In this document: piece after piece, positions 42,876 to 51,259 of the stretch | Numbering within the stretch: the stretch's first letter is position 1 | Layout: the number at the start of each line of letters is the position of its first letter | Assembly: GCF_026626705.1 (NCBI RefSeq) | Contig: NZ_JAPNKC010000001.1 | Span: 9,938,001-10,002,000 of the forward strand | DNA from: Pyxidicoccus sp. MSG2 | GTDB taxonomy: Bacteria > Myxococcota > Myxococcia > Myxococcales > Myxococcaceae | Length of the DNA stretch: 64,000 bases | Direction of reading: 5' to 3' | The notes under the pieces: model-generated | The model's database searches: none | The model's input: only the letters and a program-made list of their open reading frames with translations | Told to the model about the DNA's origin: nothing | Made by a program: the position numbers and the translations under genes

Positions 42876-45455
42876 TCACGGGCTGAACTTCCAGGGCACC
42901 GTCACCGCAGGCTGGAAGCAGTGCACGTTGGCGATGCTGCCCGCGCCCAGCTCCTGCACGACGCCCGCGCCGTACCCTCGCGCCTGGCACCACCGGCTGA
43001 CCTCCAGCCGCGAGTCCGTGGACGCGAAGTTGCCCGTATTGGACACGGGCCCGAGCTGGTCCTTGGGCACGTCCTGGATGAGGCCCGCGTTGAAGCAGCC
43101 CACCCACGGCCGCGTGGTCGTCTCGAAAATCTGCCCCGTCGTCCAGCCCAGGCCGTTGCACCAACGGTGCACGGCAGCGGAACAGTCGAGCGTATGCGCG
43201 ACGCGCTCGTCCGCACAGCCCGCATGCCGTCGCGCCAGCTCCTCGAAGGTGACGGCGAGGCTCTGGTGCTGGATGGGCGCGCACGCCACGCTCACGTCCG
43301 TGGTGGTGGCACCGGCCGGCACGCCCAGGAGGGAGATGGGCGGACGGTTGCCGATGAGCTGCTGAATCGTCTCGTACACGTTGGTGCTGGTGGCCAGCGC
43401 ATCATTCGCGCCGCGCTGCGCACAGACGCGATGCATGGCGGACGCGCACGCCTGCGTGCCCAGGGCCGAATACGCATTGCAACCCGGCTGCTGCTGGTTC
43501 ATCCCGAACTGGCCGCCAGTGGGAGCCACCTGGATGGCCTCGTCCTTACAGTCCGAGCCGTACGTCGTCAGGCACACGCTGCGGTTGGAGCGCGCGTGCG
43601 TGAAGAAGCGAACCTCGTCGATGGTGCCCCGGAACGAGCCCTCGCCGTTGGTGGGGCAGGCCTGCGTGTTCATCACGTTGCCCGCGCCGATGGCCAGCGA
43701 GCCTGTGCCCAGCCGGAACGAGCCGGTGACGACGGGCAGCGCACGGCCCGTGGACACGCCGTTGATGTACTCGTTGAACTGCCCGCTGACGCCGTCCCAC
43801 GTATAGGCGAGCTGGCTCCACACGCCCACGGGCAGCGCGGGGCTGCGGCCCAGGCGCACGCGCTGGCCGTTGAGCTGGAAGGACATCTGCACCGTGTTGT
43901 CCACCTCGTAGATGAGGTCCAGCCCGCCTGACTTCGCCAGGAGGTATCGGTAGGGATTGCCCGTGCAGCCCTGGTTGATGGCCGCGTCCGGGCGGATGGC
44001 GAGCTGCACGGTGAAACCGCGCACGTAGGCGCCCACGCCGGGCACCGTGCCATTCGGGTCCGTGAGGTTCACCGTGACGGCGCCGCCGCCCGGAAGGACG
44101 AGCGCCTTGCCCTTGCCCTGCGGCTCCCACACCGAGTCCGACGCCGGCTGCGTCACCGCGTTGCTCGGAGAAATCTGCGCCGTGCCCGTGAGCGTGCCCG
44201 TGTTGAAGCGGCCGGACAGGTCCGGCGTGCGCGCCAGGTCATACGCTCCCGCCCGGGTGACCATCTCGTTCATGGGCAGGTAGAGCAGGTGGAAGGGGTC
44301 GCTCAAATCGCCAAGGTCCACCTCGTTGTAGTCTGCGGTGTTGCTGCCGAAGAGCGCGAGCACGTCGTGCGTCTTGGTGACGGGCAGGTAGCGCGTCTCG
44401 TTGCTCGTGCCCGGAGGGAAGTTCTGCGCGGGGCTGCGCTCCTGCTCGAAGTTCCACATCGGGCCCGAGTAGAAGAGGTGCGCGATGTCGAGCCGGTCCG
44501 TGTTGAGGCTCCCGTCGATGTGGTACGCCGTCCAGCCCGTGTCAGCGCCAATCAGGCTCATCGCCTCGCGGCGCGCGCCGTCGGTGTAGACGACGGCGGC
44601 GTAGAGGACGTTGCGCCCCTCGTGGTCCACCCATGCATAGGCGCCGCGAACGTACGCCCCCGCGCCATAGGCCTCACCGGTGGCGGCCTTCAGCGGCTGC
44701 CACGCGAGCGGGTAGCGCTTCACGCCCGCGTTCGTGTCGCTGTACATCGCCGACAGCGGGCGCGGGTTGCTCCAGCCGGAGGCCGCGCAGGGCGTGGCGT
44801 TGTACGTGTACATCAGGTGGTCAATGGCGCCGTCGTTGTTCGGCCCGCCCTGGTAGATGAGGAGGCGGCCGTCGGAGGTCATCGTCGGCTCGATGCCGCG
44901 AATCCTCGCGCCGGTGGTGGTCGCCAACTCCTGCAGGTTGCCGGTGGTGAACGACGAGATGTCCGCCTGCGCGGTGAAGGGCAGCGACACCCGCAGGTCC
45001 ACGGGCCGGCGGCGGAACACGTTGTCGCCGTTGAACATCCGCGAGTCGAAGAGGTACGGCTGATACACCGCGAGCCCGCCGGACAGCGTGTACGGCTGGG
45101 CCGGGTTGGTGAAGCAGAACGCGAGCGCATTCTCACCGTTCGTCACGTCGACGGTGCGTCCGGGGGAGAAGGCGCTGTCGAAGCCGGGGCGTCCCTGCGC
45201 GTCGTACGTCACCGCCTCGGGGCGGAACACGCGCGCCAGCCAGGTGGTCGTGGTCGTCGCGTGGTCCTCGCGGATGTTGCCCACGAAGATGCGCCCATCA
45301 ATCGTCGACGAGTGGCCGTTGGCTCCAAAGGGCGTGCGGATGCGCGTGTTCACCAGCGAGGGGCGTCCGGCGGCGGCAGCCTCCGGAGACACGAGGGACA
45401 GCGCAAGCAGCGCCGCAAAGAGCAGGGCGCGCGGAGGCGGGGCACGTCGGGCCAT
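42876..45455 (-). CDS. Secreted LamG/concanavalin-like domain protein
   Basis: 859 aa from ATG 45455, preceded by AAAGGAG about 8 nt upstream; an upstream in-frame extension lacks coding character. The signal peptide is RALLFAALLALSLVSPEAAAA. Residues about 25-420 form a large region of probable beta structure that may be propeller-like (TFGANGHSS-like and STIDGRIFVGN motifs). Residues about 490-645 are a LamG-like jelly roll: VRGFTVQLAIRPDAA, VQMSFQLNGQRVRLG, WSQLAYTWDGVSGQFNEYINGV and GTIDEVRFFTHARS. The Cys-rich C-terminal 200 residues are repetitive (HRVCAQRGANDA, HRWCNGLGWTTG, SRWCQARGYGAG). Likely an extracellular carbohydrate- or protein-binding protein. Confidence 0.78.
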   Translation of the reverse strand: MARRAPPPRALLFAALLALSLVSPEAAAAGRPSLVNTRIRTPFGANGHSSTIDGRIFVGNIREDHATTTTTWLARVFRPEAVTYDAQGRPGFDSAFSPGRTVDVTNGENALAFCFTNPAQPYTLSGGLAVYQPYLFDSRMFNGDNVFRRRPVDLRVSLPFTAQADISSFTTGNLQELATTTGARIRGIEPTMTSDGRLLIYQGGPNNDGAIDHLMYTYNATPCAASGWSNPRPLSAMYSDTNAGVKRYPLAWQPLKAATGEAYGAGAYVRGAYAWVDHEGRNVLYAAVVYTDGARREAMSLIGADTGWTAYHIDGSLNTDRLDIAHLFYSGPMWNFEQERSPAQNFPPGTSNETRYLPVTKTHDVLALFGSNTADYNEVDLGDLSDPFHLLYLPMNEMVTRAGAYDLARTPDLSGRFNTGTLTGTAQISPSNAVTQPASDSVWEPQGKGKALVLPGGGAVTVNLTDPNGTVPGVGAYVRGFTVQLAIRPDAAINQGCTGNPYRYLLAKSGGLDLIYEVDNTVQMSFQLNGQRVRLGRSPALPVGVWSQLAYTWDGVSGQFNEYINGVSTGRALPVVTGSFRLGTGSLAIGAGNVMNTQACPTNGEGSFRGTIDEVRFFTHARSNRSVCLTTYGSDCKDEAIQVAPTGGQFGMNQQQPGCNAYSALGTQACASAMHRVCAQRGANDALATSTNVYETIQQLIGNRPPISLLGVPAGATTTDVSVACAPIQHQSLAVTFEELARRHAGCADERVAHTLDCSAAVHRWCNGLGWTTGQIFETTTRPWVGCFNAGLIQDVPKDQLGPVSNTGNFASTDSRLEVSRWCQARGYGAGVVQELGAGSIANVHCFQPAVTVPWKFSP

Positions 45456-45796
45456 GATGGCTCCTTTCGGAGAAAGCAGTGTATACTCGAATTGTCCGGT
45501 TCGGGCTGACCACCTCCGTTGACAACCCTGCCAGCGGCAGGCATCGTGCCGTCCGCTCATGACCCACGCGCTCGCCACCGCTTGTTGCTGCTGTGACGCA
45601 CCTGCGGTGGGCGCCTGTCCGCCAGTGGCCTGAAGAGCCCTGGTCGAGCCGGTCCGGAAAAGCCCACTGCCCGCGAGGGAGTGGGCTTTCGAGTTTCAGG
45701 ACCCGGACCCGGCCCATTCCATCGCGTCCTCTCGATTCACCACCGAGGTCACGTATGGAAGGTGCAGCAGGTCAGTCAGTGAAAGGCTTTCCCCCC
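45456..45796. promoter_or_regulatory. Divergent promoter and leader region upstream of the sulfate importer
   Basis: 341 bp between the LamG gene (minus) and sbp (plus). It contains a strong hairpin (45659-45689), described separately, about 108 bp upstream of the sbp start. The in-frame extension of sbp back to 45593 lacks a signal-peptide logic and is rejected as coding. No SAM or other riboswitch consensus was recognised. Confidence 0.45.
45659..45689 (+). terminator. Attenuator-like hairpin in the sbp leader
   Basis: Perfect 10-bp arms AAAGCCCACT and AGTGGGCTTT with an 11-nt loop. The arms end in A and T runs, so the structure resembles a short bidirectional intrinsic terminator. It lies 107 nt before the sbp start on the plus strand, so it could attenuate the sulfate operon. 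Equally, it could block read-through between the divergent units. Confidence 0.5.
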
Positions 45797-46837
45797 ATGA
45801 GCACCAAGATCTGGGTTCCCCTGTTCCTCGCGCTGTCCCTGGCCGGTTGCTCGAAGTCGAGCGGCGACGCATCCGCGCCGTCGAAGGGCACCGAAGCCGT
45901 CACCCTGCTCAACGTCTCGTATGACCCGACGCGCGAGCTGTACGCGGACTTCAACACCGCGTTCGCGAAGCACTGGGAGGCGAAGACGAAGCAGAAGGTC
46001 ACCATCAAGCAGTCCCACGGCGGCTCCGGCAAGCAGGCGCGGGCCGTCATCGACGGGCTGGATGCGGACGTCGTCACGCTGGCGCTCGCGTACGACGTGG
46101 ACATGCTCCACGACAAGGCCCAGCTCATCCCGGCGAACTGGCAGTCACGGCTGCCGGAGAACAGCGCGCCGTACACGTCCACCATCGTCTTCGTGGTCCG
46201 CAAGGGCAACCCCAAGGGCATCAAGGACTGGGAGGACCTGGTGAAGGAGGGCGTCTCCGTCATCACCCCCAACCCGAAGACGTCCGGCGGGGCGCGGTGG
46301 AACTACCTGGCGGCGTGGGGCTATGCGCTGCGCAAGCAGGGCGGCAGCGAGGCCACCGCGCAGGCCTTCGTGGAGAAGCTGTTCCGCAACGTCCCCGTGC
46401 TGGACTCGGGCGCGCGCGGTTCCACCACCACCTTCGCCGAGCGCGGCCTGGGTGACGTGCTCATCGCCTGGGAGAACGAGGCCTTCCTGCTCACGAAGGA
46501 GGTGGGCAAGGACAAGTTCGAAATCGTCGTCCCGTCGGTGAGCATCCTCGCCGAGCCGCCCGTCACCGTGGTGGACAAGAACGTGGACAAGCGCGGCACC
46601 CGCGCCGTGGCCGAGGCGTACCTCCAGTACCTCTACTCGGACGAGGGCCAGGAGCTGGCCGCGAAGCACTACTACCGACCCCGCGCCCAGGCCGTGGCCG
46701 AGAAGCACGCCGCGCTCTTCCCGAAGGTGAGCCTCTTCACCATCGCCGACGTCTTCGGCGGCTGGAAGAAGGCGCAGGCCGCGCACTTCGACGACGGCGG
46801 CGTGTTCGACCGCATCTACGCCCCCCAGGCCCGCTGA
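45797..46837 (+). CDS. sbp: Sulfate/thiosulfate ABC transporter, substrate-binding lipoprotein
   Basis: 346 aa from ATG 45797, the start of a lipoprotein signal (LFLALSLAGCSKS). Hallmarks of the Sbp/CysP family are TLLNVSYDPTRELY, KQSHGGSGKQARAVIDGLDADVVTLAL (oxyanion-binding loop), KTSGGARWNYLAAWGYA, GSTTTFAERGLGDVLIAWENEA and a C-terminal RPRAQAVAEKHA. It captures sulfate or thiosulfate for the CysTWA importer encoded immediately downstream. A hairpin in its leader may regulate the operon. Sbp versus CysP cannot be separated by eye. Confidence 0.93.
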   Translation: MSTKIWVPLFLALSLAGCSKSSGDASAPSKGTEAVTLLNVSYDPTRELYADFNTAFAKHWEAKTKQKVTIKQSHGGSGKQARAVIDGLDADVVTLALAYDVDMLHDKAQLIPANWQSRLPENSAPYTSTIVFVVRKGNPKGIKDWEDLVKEGVSVITPNPKTSGGARWNYLAAWGYALRKQGGSEATAQAFVEKLFRNVPVLDSGARGSTTTFAERGLGDVLIAWENEAFLLTKEVGKDKFEIVVPSVSILAEPPVTVVDKNVDKRGTRAVAEAYLQYLYSDEGQELAAKHYYRPRAQAVAEKHAALFPKVSLFTIADVFGGWKKAQAAHFDDGGVFDRIYAPQAR

Positions 46838-46852
46838 AAGAGCACTCGCACC

Positions 46853-47695
46853 ATGGCCGTGTCCCCCCGTCGCCGCGTCCTCCCAGGCTTCAGGCTGTCG
46901 CTGGGCTTCAGTTGGTTCTATCTGGGGCTCATCGTCCTCCTGCCGCTGTCCGGCCTGTTCCTCCGGACCTTCACCCTCACCTGGGCGCAGTTCTGGGACA
47001 CGGTGACGTCCGCGCGGGCGCTCGCGGCGTACCAGCTCACCTTCGGGGCGTCGCTCGCCGCGGCCCTGGCCAACGTCGTGTTCGGGCTGCTGGTGGCCTG
47101 GGTGCTGGTGCGTTACCGCTTCCCGGGGAGGGATTTGGTGGAGGCGCTGGTGGACCTGCCCTTCGCGCTGCCCACCGCGGTGGCGGGGCTGACGCTGACG
47201 ACGCTGTTCTCCGCCAACGGCTGGTACGGCCGGTACCTGGAGGCGCTGGGACTCAAGGTGGCGTACACGTCGCTCGGCGTGGCGGTGGCGCTCACCTTCA
47301 TCGGGCTGCCCTTCGTCGTGCGCACGGTGCAGCCCGTGCTGGAGGACATCGACGTGGACGTGGAGGAGGCCGCGGCGACGCTGGGCGCGACGCCGTGGCA
47401 GACCTTCGTGCGCGTCCTCTTCCCGGGCATCCTTCCCGCGCTGCTCAGCGGCTTCACGCTCGCGTTCGCCCGGGCGCTGGGCGAGTACGGCTCGGTCGTC
47501 TTCATCTCCGGCAACATGCCGCTGAAGACTGAAATCGTCCCGCTGCTCATCATCACCAAGCTGGAGCAGTACGACTACGCGGGCGCGACGGCCATCGCCG
47601 TCGTCATGCTGACCGCGTCGTTCCTGTTGCTGCTGGCCGTCAACCTGCTCCACCGCTGGAGCCACCGCCGGCTGGAAGCCCGGTCCGGACACTGA
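46853..47695 (+). CDS. cysT: Sulfate ABC transporter permease CysT (CysU)
   Basis: 280 aa from ATG 46853, 15 bp after sbp. Six or so membrane helices are present, with the family LPFALPTAVAGLTLTTLF segment and the EAA coupling loop (VEEAAATLGATPWQTFVRVLFPGILPALLSG). RALGEYGSVVFISGNMP is a strong CysT marker. It forms half of the transmembrane channel with CysW, driven by CysA. Next gene 6 bp away. Confidence 0.93.
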   Translation: MAVSPRRRVLPGFRLSLGFSWFYLGLIVLLPLSGLFLRTFTLTWAQFWDTVTSARALAAYQLTFGASLAAALANVVFGLLVAWVLVRYRFPGRDLVEALVDLPFALPTAVAGLTLTTLFSANGWYGRYLEALGLKVAYTSLGVAVALTFIGLPFVVRTVQPVLEDIDVDVEEAAATLGATPWQTFVRVLFPGILPALLSGFTLAFARALGEYGSVVFISGNMPLKTEIVPLLIITKLEQYDYAGATAIAVVMLTASFLLLLAVNLLHRWSHRRLEARSGH

Positions 47696-47701
47696 GGCGC
47701 C

Positions 47702-48550
47702 ATGCACCCCTCCACCCTCGTCCTCCGGCGGCGGACCCGGACACTCGGCGGGCCGGCCGTGATTCGCTGGACGCTCATCGGGCTGGCGCTGCTGTTCCTC
47801 GGCGTCTTCCTCGTCGTTCCGCTGGTGGCCGTCTTCTCCTTCGCGTTCCAGAAGGGCTGGGAGGCCTACGCCGCTGCCATCAGCCACCCGGAGGCGCTGT
47901 CGGCCATGCGGCTGACGTTGACTGCGGCGGCCATCTCCGTACCCCTCAACCTCGTCTTCGGCGTGGCCGCCGCGTGGCTCATCGCCCGGTTCCGCTTCCC
48001 CGGGCGCTCACTGCTCATCACCTTCATCGACCTGCCCTTCAGCGTGTCGCCCGTCATCGCGGGCCTCATCTTCGTGCTGATGTTCGGGAGGCAGGGCTGG
48101 CTCGGGCCGTGGTTGGCGGAGCATGACCTGCACGTCATCTTCGCGGTGCCGGGCATCGTGCTGGCCACCGTCTTCATCACGTTCCCCTTCGTCGCGCGTG
48201 AGGTTCTGCCGGTGATGCAGGCCCAGGGCAGCGACGAGGAGGAGGCGGCGCTGACGCTGGGCGCGAGCGGCTGGCGGATGTTCTGGCGTGTCACGCTGCC
48301 CAAGGTGAAGTGGGGCGTCATCTACGGCGTCATCCTCTGCAACGCGCGGGCGATGGGCGAGTTCGGCGCCGTGTCGGTGGTGTCCGGGCACGTGCGCGGC
48401 GTCACCACGACGCTGCCGCTGCACGCGGAGATTCTCTACAACGAGTACGACTTCGTCGGCGCCTTCGCCGTGGCCTCGCTGCTGACGCTGCTCGCGCTCG
48501 TCACGCTGGTGGTCAAGAAATACGTGGAGTGGAGGAGTGTGGCGTCATGA
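47702..48550 (+). CDS. cysW: Sulfate ABC transporter permease CysW
   Basis: 282 aa from ATG 47702. Typical permease with LPFSVSPVIAGLIFVLMFG and an EAA loop (DEEEAALTLGASGWRMFWRVTLPKVKWG). The signature NARAMGEFGAVSVVSGHVRG and a GVTTTLPLHAEILYNEYDFVGAFAVAS tail identify CysW. It pairs with CysT and overlaps cysA by 4 nt, ensuring coupled translation. Confidence 0.94.
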   Translation: MHPSTLVLRRRTRTLGGPAVIRWTLIGLALLFLGVFLVVPLVAVFSFAFQKGWEAYAAAISHPEALSAMRLTLTAAAISVPLNLVFGVAAAWLIARFRFPGRSLLITFIDLPFSVSPVIAGLIFVLMFGRQGWLGPWLAEHDLHVIFAVPGIVLATVFITFPFVAREVLPVMQAQGSDEEEAALTLGASGWRMFWRVTLPKVKWGVIYGVILCNARAMGEFGAVSVVSGHVRGVTTTLPLHAEILYNEYDFVGAFAVASLLTLLALVTLVVKKYVEWRSVAS

Positions 48551-49614
48551 GCATCATCGTCGAGCAGGTCACCCGGCGCTTCACCGAGAAGGGGACCCCG
48601 GCCGTCTCGGACGTCTCCTTCCAGGCGCCCGCGGGTGCCATCACCTCGCTGCTGGGGCCGTCGGGGGCGGGCAAGTCCACGCTGCTGCGGCTCGTGGCCG
48701 GGCTGGAGGTGCCGGACGCCGGTCGCATCCACATCGACGGTGTGGACTGTACGTCCATGCCCGTGCAGCAGCGCGGCGTGGGCGTCGTGTTCCAGAGCTA
48801 CGCCCTGTTCCGGCACATGACGGTGCGGGAGAACATCGCTTTCGGACTGGAGGTGCGGAGCACGCCTCGCGCGGAGACGGCCGCGCGGGTGGACGAGATG
48901 CTGCGCCTCGTGCAGCTGGAGGACCTGGGCAGCCGCTTTCCCGGGCAGCTCTCCGGCGGGCAGCGGCAGCGCGTGGCCTTCGCGCGCGCGCTGGCCATCC
49001 GTCCCCGCGTGCTGCTGCTGGACGAGCCCTTCGGCGCGCTCGACACGCGGGTGCGCGAGGAGTTGCGCGAGTGGCTGCATGACCTGCACACGCGCACGGG
49101 CCTCACCACGCTGCTGGTGACGCATGACCAGCAGGAGGCGCTGGAGATTTCGCAGCACGTCGTGGTGATGAGCGAGGGCCGGGTGGCGCAGGCGGGCTCG
49201 CCGGAGGACGTCTACAGCCGGCCCGCGTCGCCCTTCGTGGCCTCCTTCATCGGCGGGGCCAGCGTGCTGCGCGGACAGGTGCGCTCGGGCCGGGTGGCCA
49301 TGGGCTCGCTGTCGGTGGACGTCCCGGCGGCGGCGCGCGAGGGCGAGTCCGTGCAGGCCTTCGTTCGGCCTCACGACATCAAGCTGGTGAAGTCACCGGT
49401 GGGCGCGGTGAACGGACACGCGGCCACCGGCCGGGTGGAGCGCTTCAAGCCCGTGGGCGGCTACGTGAAGGTGCTCCTGCGCCTGCCCACCGGGGACGAA
49501 GTCACGGTGGAGGTGCCGCGCTCGGAGTTCGACGCCCTGGGGGTGACCGAGGGCGACGCGGTGCGCGCGGATGTCCGGTCGGCAACGGTCTTCCTCGGCG
49601 ACTACGCCATCTGA
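48547..49614 (+). CDS. cysA: Sulfate ABC transporter ATP-binding protein CysA
   Basis: 355 aa from ATG 48547, overlapping cysW (ATGA). Nucleotide-binding motifs: Walker A GPSGAGKST, Q-loop VFQSYALFRHMTV, signature LSGGQRQRVAFARAL, Walker B VLLLDEPFGALD, and switch His in LLVTHDQQEAL. The C-terminal 110 residues form the TOBE-type regulatory domain (VRSGRVAMGSLSVDVP, FVRPHDIKLV). It energises sulfate or thiosulfate uptake for assimilation into cysteine. Last gene of the operon. Confidence 0.94.
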   Translation: MSIIVEQVTRRFTEKGTPAVSDVSFQAPAGAITSLLGPSGAGKSTLLRLVAGLEVPDAGRIHIDGVDCTSMPVQQRGVGVVFQSYALFRHMTVRENIAFGLEVRSTPRAETAARVDEMLRLVQLEDLGSRFPGQLSGGQRQRVAFARALAIRPRVLLLDEPFGALDTRVREELREWLHDLHTRTGLTTLLVTHDQQEALEISQHVVVMSEGRVAQAGSPEDVYSRPASPFVASFIGGASVLRGQVRSGRVAMGSLSVDVPAAAREGESVQAFVRPHDIKLVKSPVGAVNGHAATGRVERFKPVGGYVKVLLRLPTGDEVTVEVPRSEFDALGVTEGDAVRADVRSATVFLGDYAI

Positions 49615-49740
49615 GGCCGAGCCGGGGGCGGCCAGAAAAGCCCGGACTTTCTCCATTAGTCGAAAAAAGTGTTTGAGCGTGCGGGCCCGGCGGGTAAGTC
49701 CAGGGTGGAGTTCCTGGATTTCCCCTTCCCGGAGAGTGAC

Positions 49741-51105
49741 ATGCACAGACGACAGGTTGGGCGTTCGATGCTGTGGGCTGCTGGCTTGCTGGTGCTGGCC
49801 AGCGGGTGCGGAGCGGAGAGTTCCTCCGCGCCCGAGCCGCTTCCGCTCGCGAGCCAGGCGCAAGGCGAGCTCGGGTATGACCCGGGGCCGGGGTGGAACC
49901 TCGGCTGGCAGGACGACTTCACCGGGACGGCGCTCAATGGCGCGTACTGGAACGTGCTGACGAGCAACTACGACCCCGTCACCAACAACTGCAACTTCGG
50001 GACGGGGGAGCTGGAGTTTCCGCGCGCGCAGAACGTCACCGTCGGCGGCGGGAAGCTGGTCATCACCGCGGAGCGGACCGGGGATGGGCCCATGGACTCG
50101 CGCTGCACGGGCTACGGGCCGCGCGGGTTCTACTCCGGCCGCATCCACACGAAGGGGAAGGTGGAGCGGCGCTACGGGAAGCTCGTGGCCAGCATCAAGG
50201 TGCCTTCCGGCTACGGCATGTGGCCGGCGTTCTGGACGCTGGGCGGCAACATCTCCACGGTGGGCTGGCCGAGCTCGGGCGAAATCGACATCCTCGAGTG
50301 GCACTCCAATGAGCCGACGTGGATGAAGTCGGCGGTGCACTACTTCGCCAACGGGGCCGCGCAGCACTTCGGCACCGGCGCCAACCGGGGCTACAGCGTC
50401 GCGGACGGCTTCCACGTGTACGAGGTGGAGTGGACGGCGGGGCAGATGGTGTTCCGGCTGGACAACCAGGTTCGTGCCACCGCGGACTTCTTCCACAACC
50501 AGCCCGCGTTCCAGCAGAACCACTACATCCTCCTGAACCTGGCGATGGGAGGGAACTGGTACGGCAACCCGCCCGCCAGCTCCATCGCGCTCGCGTCGGG
50601 CGAGCGCAAGACGATGGAGGTGGAGTGGGTGCGCTGGTACGACGCGGGCAGCGTGCCGCCCGCGACGCTCACCAACCCCGGCTTCGAGTCCGGCATGACG
50701 GGCTGGGCGACGTGGAGCCCCAACGCCACCGAGGCCGCGGACTTCAGCGAGACGTACAACGGCGGGCACTCGGGCAGCTACCACCTGACGCACTGGAACA
50801 ACGGCTCACCGTTCGAGGTGTGGACGTACCAGGTGGCTTCGGGACTGCCCTCGGGCAACTACAGGGTCCGCGGGTGGGTGCGGAAGGGCGGCGCGTTCGA
50901 CATCGCGCGCATCCAGGCGAAGACGTGTGGCGGGTGCGCGCCCGTGTACACGGACCTCGGGACGTATGGGGCGTGGACGCTCGTGGAGACGCCGGCCATC
51001 TCCGTCACCGGCGGCTCCCTGGAGCTGGGCTTCCACACGCGGGCCACGGTGGGCAACTCGGGCAACTTCATCCACATGGATGACGTGGAGCTCATCCGCC
51101 TCTGA
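49741..51105 (+). CDS. Secreted GH16 beta-glucanase with C-terminal CBM
   Basis: 454 aa from ATG 49741, where a lipoprotein-like signal starts (LWAAGLLVLASGCGAE). Residues about 45-305 form the GH16 jelly roll, with the catalytic motif SGEIDILEW (nucleophile Glu, Asp, acid/base Glu), YGMWPAFWTLGG before it, and FHVYEVEWTAGQMVF after it. Residues about 315-454 are a CBM4/9-like module (TNPGFESGMTGWATWS, NYRVRGWVRKGG, FIHMDDVELIRL). It should hydrolyse beta-1,3- or mixed-linkage glucans such as fungal or algal wall polymers, consistent with predation or saprotrophy. No missing catalytic residue. Confidence 0.92.
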   Translation: MHRRQVGRSMLWAAGLLVLASGCGAESSSAPEPLPLASQAQGELGYDPGPGWNLGWQDDFTGTALNGAYWNVLTSNYDPVTNNCNFGTGELEFPRAQNVTVGGGKLVITAERTGDGPMDSRCTGYGPRGFYSGRIHTKGKVERRYGKLVASIKVPSGYGMWPAFWTLGGNISTVGWPSSGEIDILEWHSNEPTWMKSAVHYFANGAAQHFGTGANRGYSVADGFHVYEVEWTAGQMVFRLDNQVRATADFFHNQPAFQQNHYILLNLAMGGNWYGNPPASSIALASGERKTMEVEWVRWYDAGSVPPATLTNPGFESGMTGWATWSPNATEAADFSETYNGGHSGSYHLTHWNNGSPFEVWTYQVASGLPSGNYRVRGWVRKGGAFDIARIQAKTCGGCAPVYTDLGTYGAWTLVETPAISVTGGSLELGFHTRATVGNSGNFIHMDDVELIRL

Positions 51106-51115
51106 AGCCCGGACG

Positions 51116-51250
51116 TCAGCCCGTGACGGACGCGAAGGGCACTTCGTAGTGCGTCACGTGAAAGTCCTTGTCGATGAGGTAGCGGTCGTCCTCCGGGCAG
51201 AAGACAGCCTGCTCGGGGGACGCACCCGCGAAGCGGCGGATGGCGTCCAT
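51116..51250 (-). CDS. 44-residue conserved-looking small ORF
   Basis: ATG 51250 to TGA 51116, 44 aa (begins MDAIRRFAGASPEQAVF, ends HYEVPFASVTG). Codon third positions are strongly G/C, as in real genes here. The ORF begins 9 nt after the stop of the upstream secreted-protein gene on the same strand, with a TGAGG element about 7 nt before the ATG. The peptide has charged and aromatic residues but no signal or known motif. It may be an independent small protein or the surviving end of a larger decayed gene. Confidence 0.4.
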   Translation of the reverse strand: MDAIRRFAGASPEQAVFCPEDDRYLIDKDFHVTHYEVPFASVTG

Positions 51251-51259
51251 GAGGGAGCC

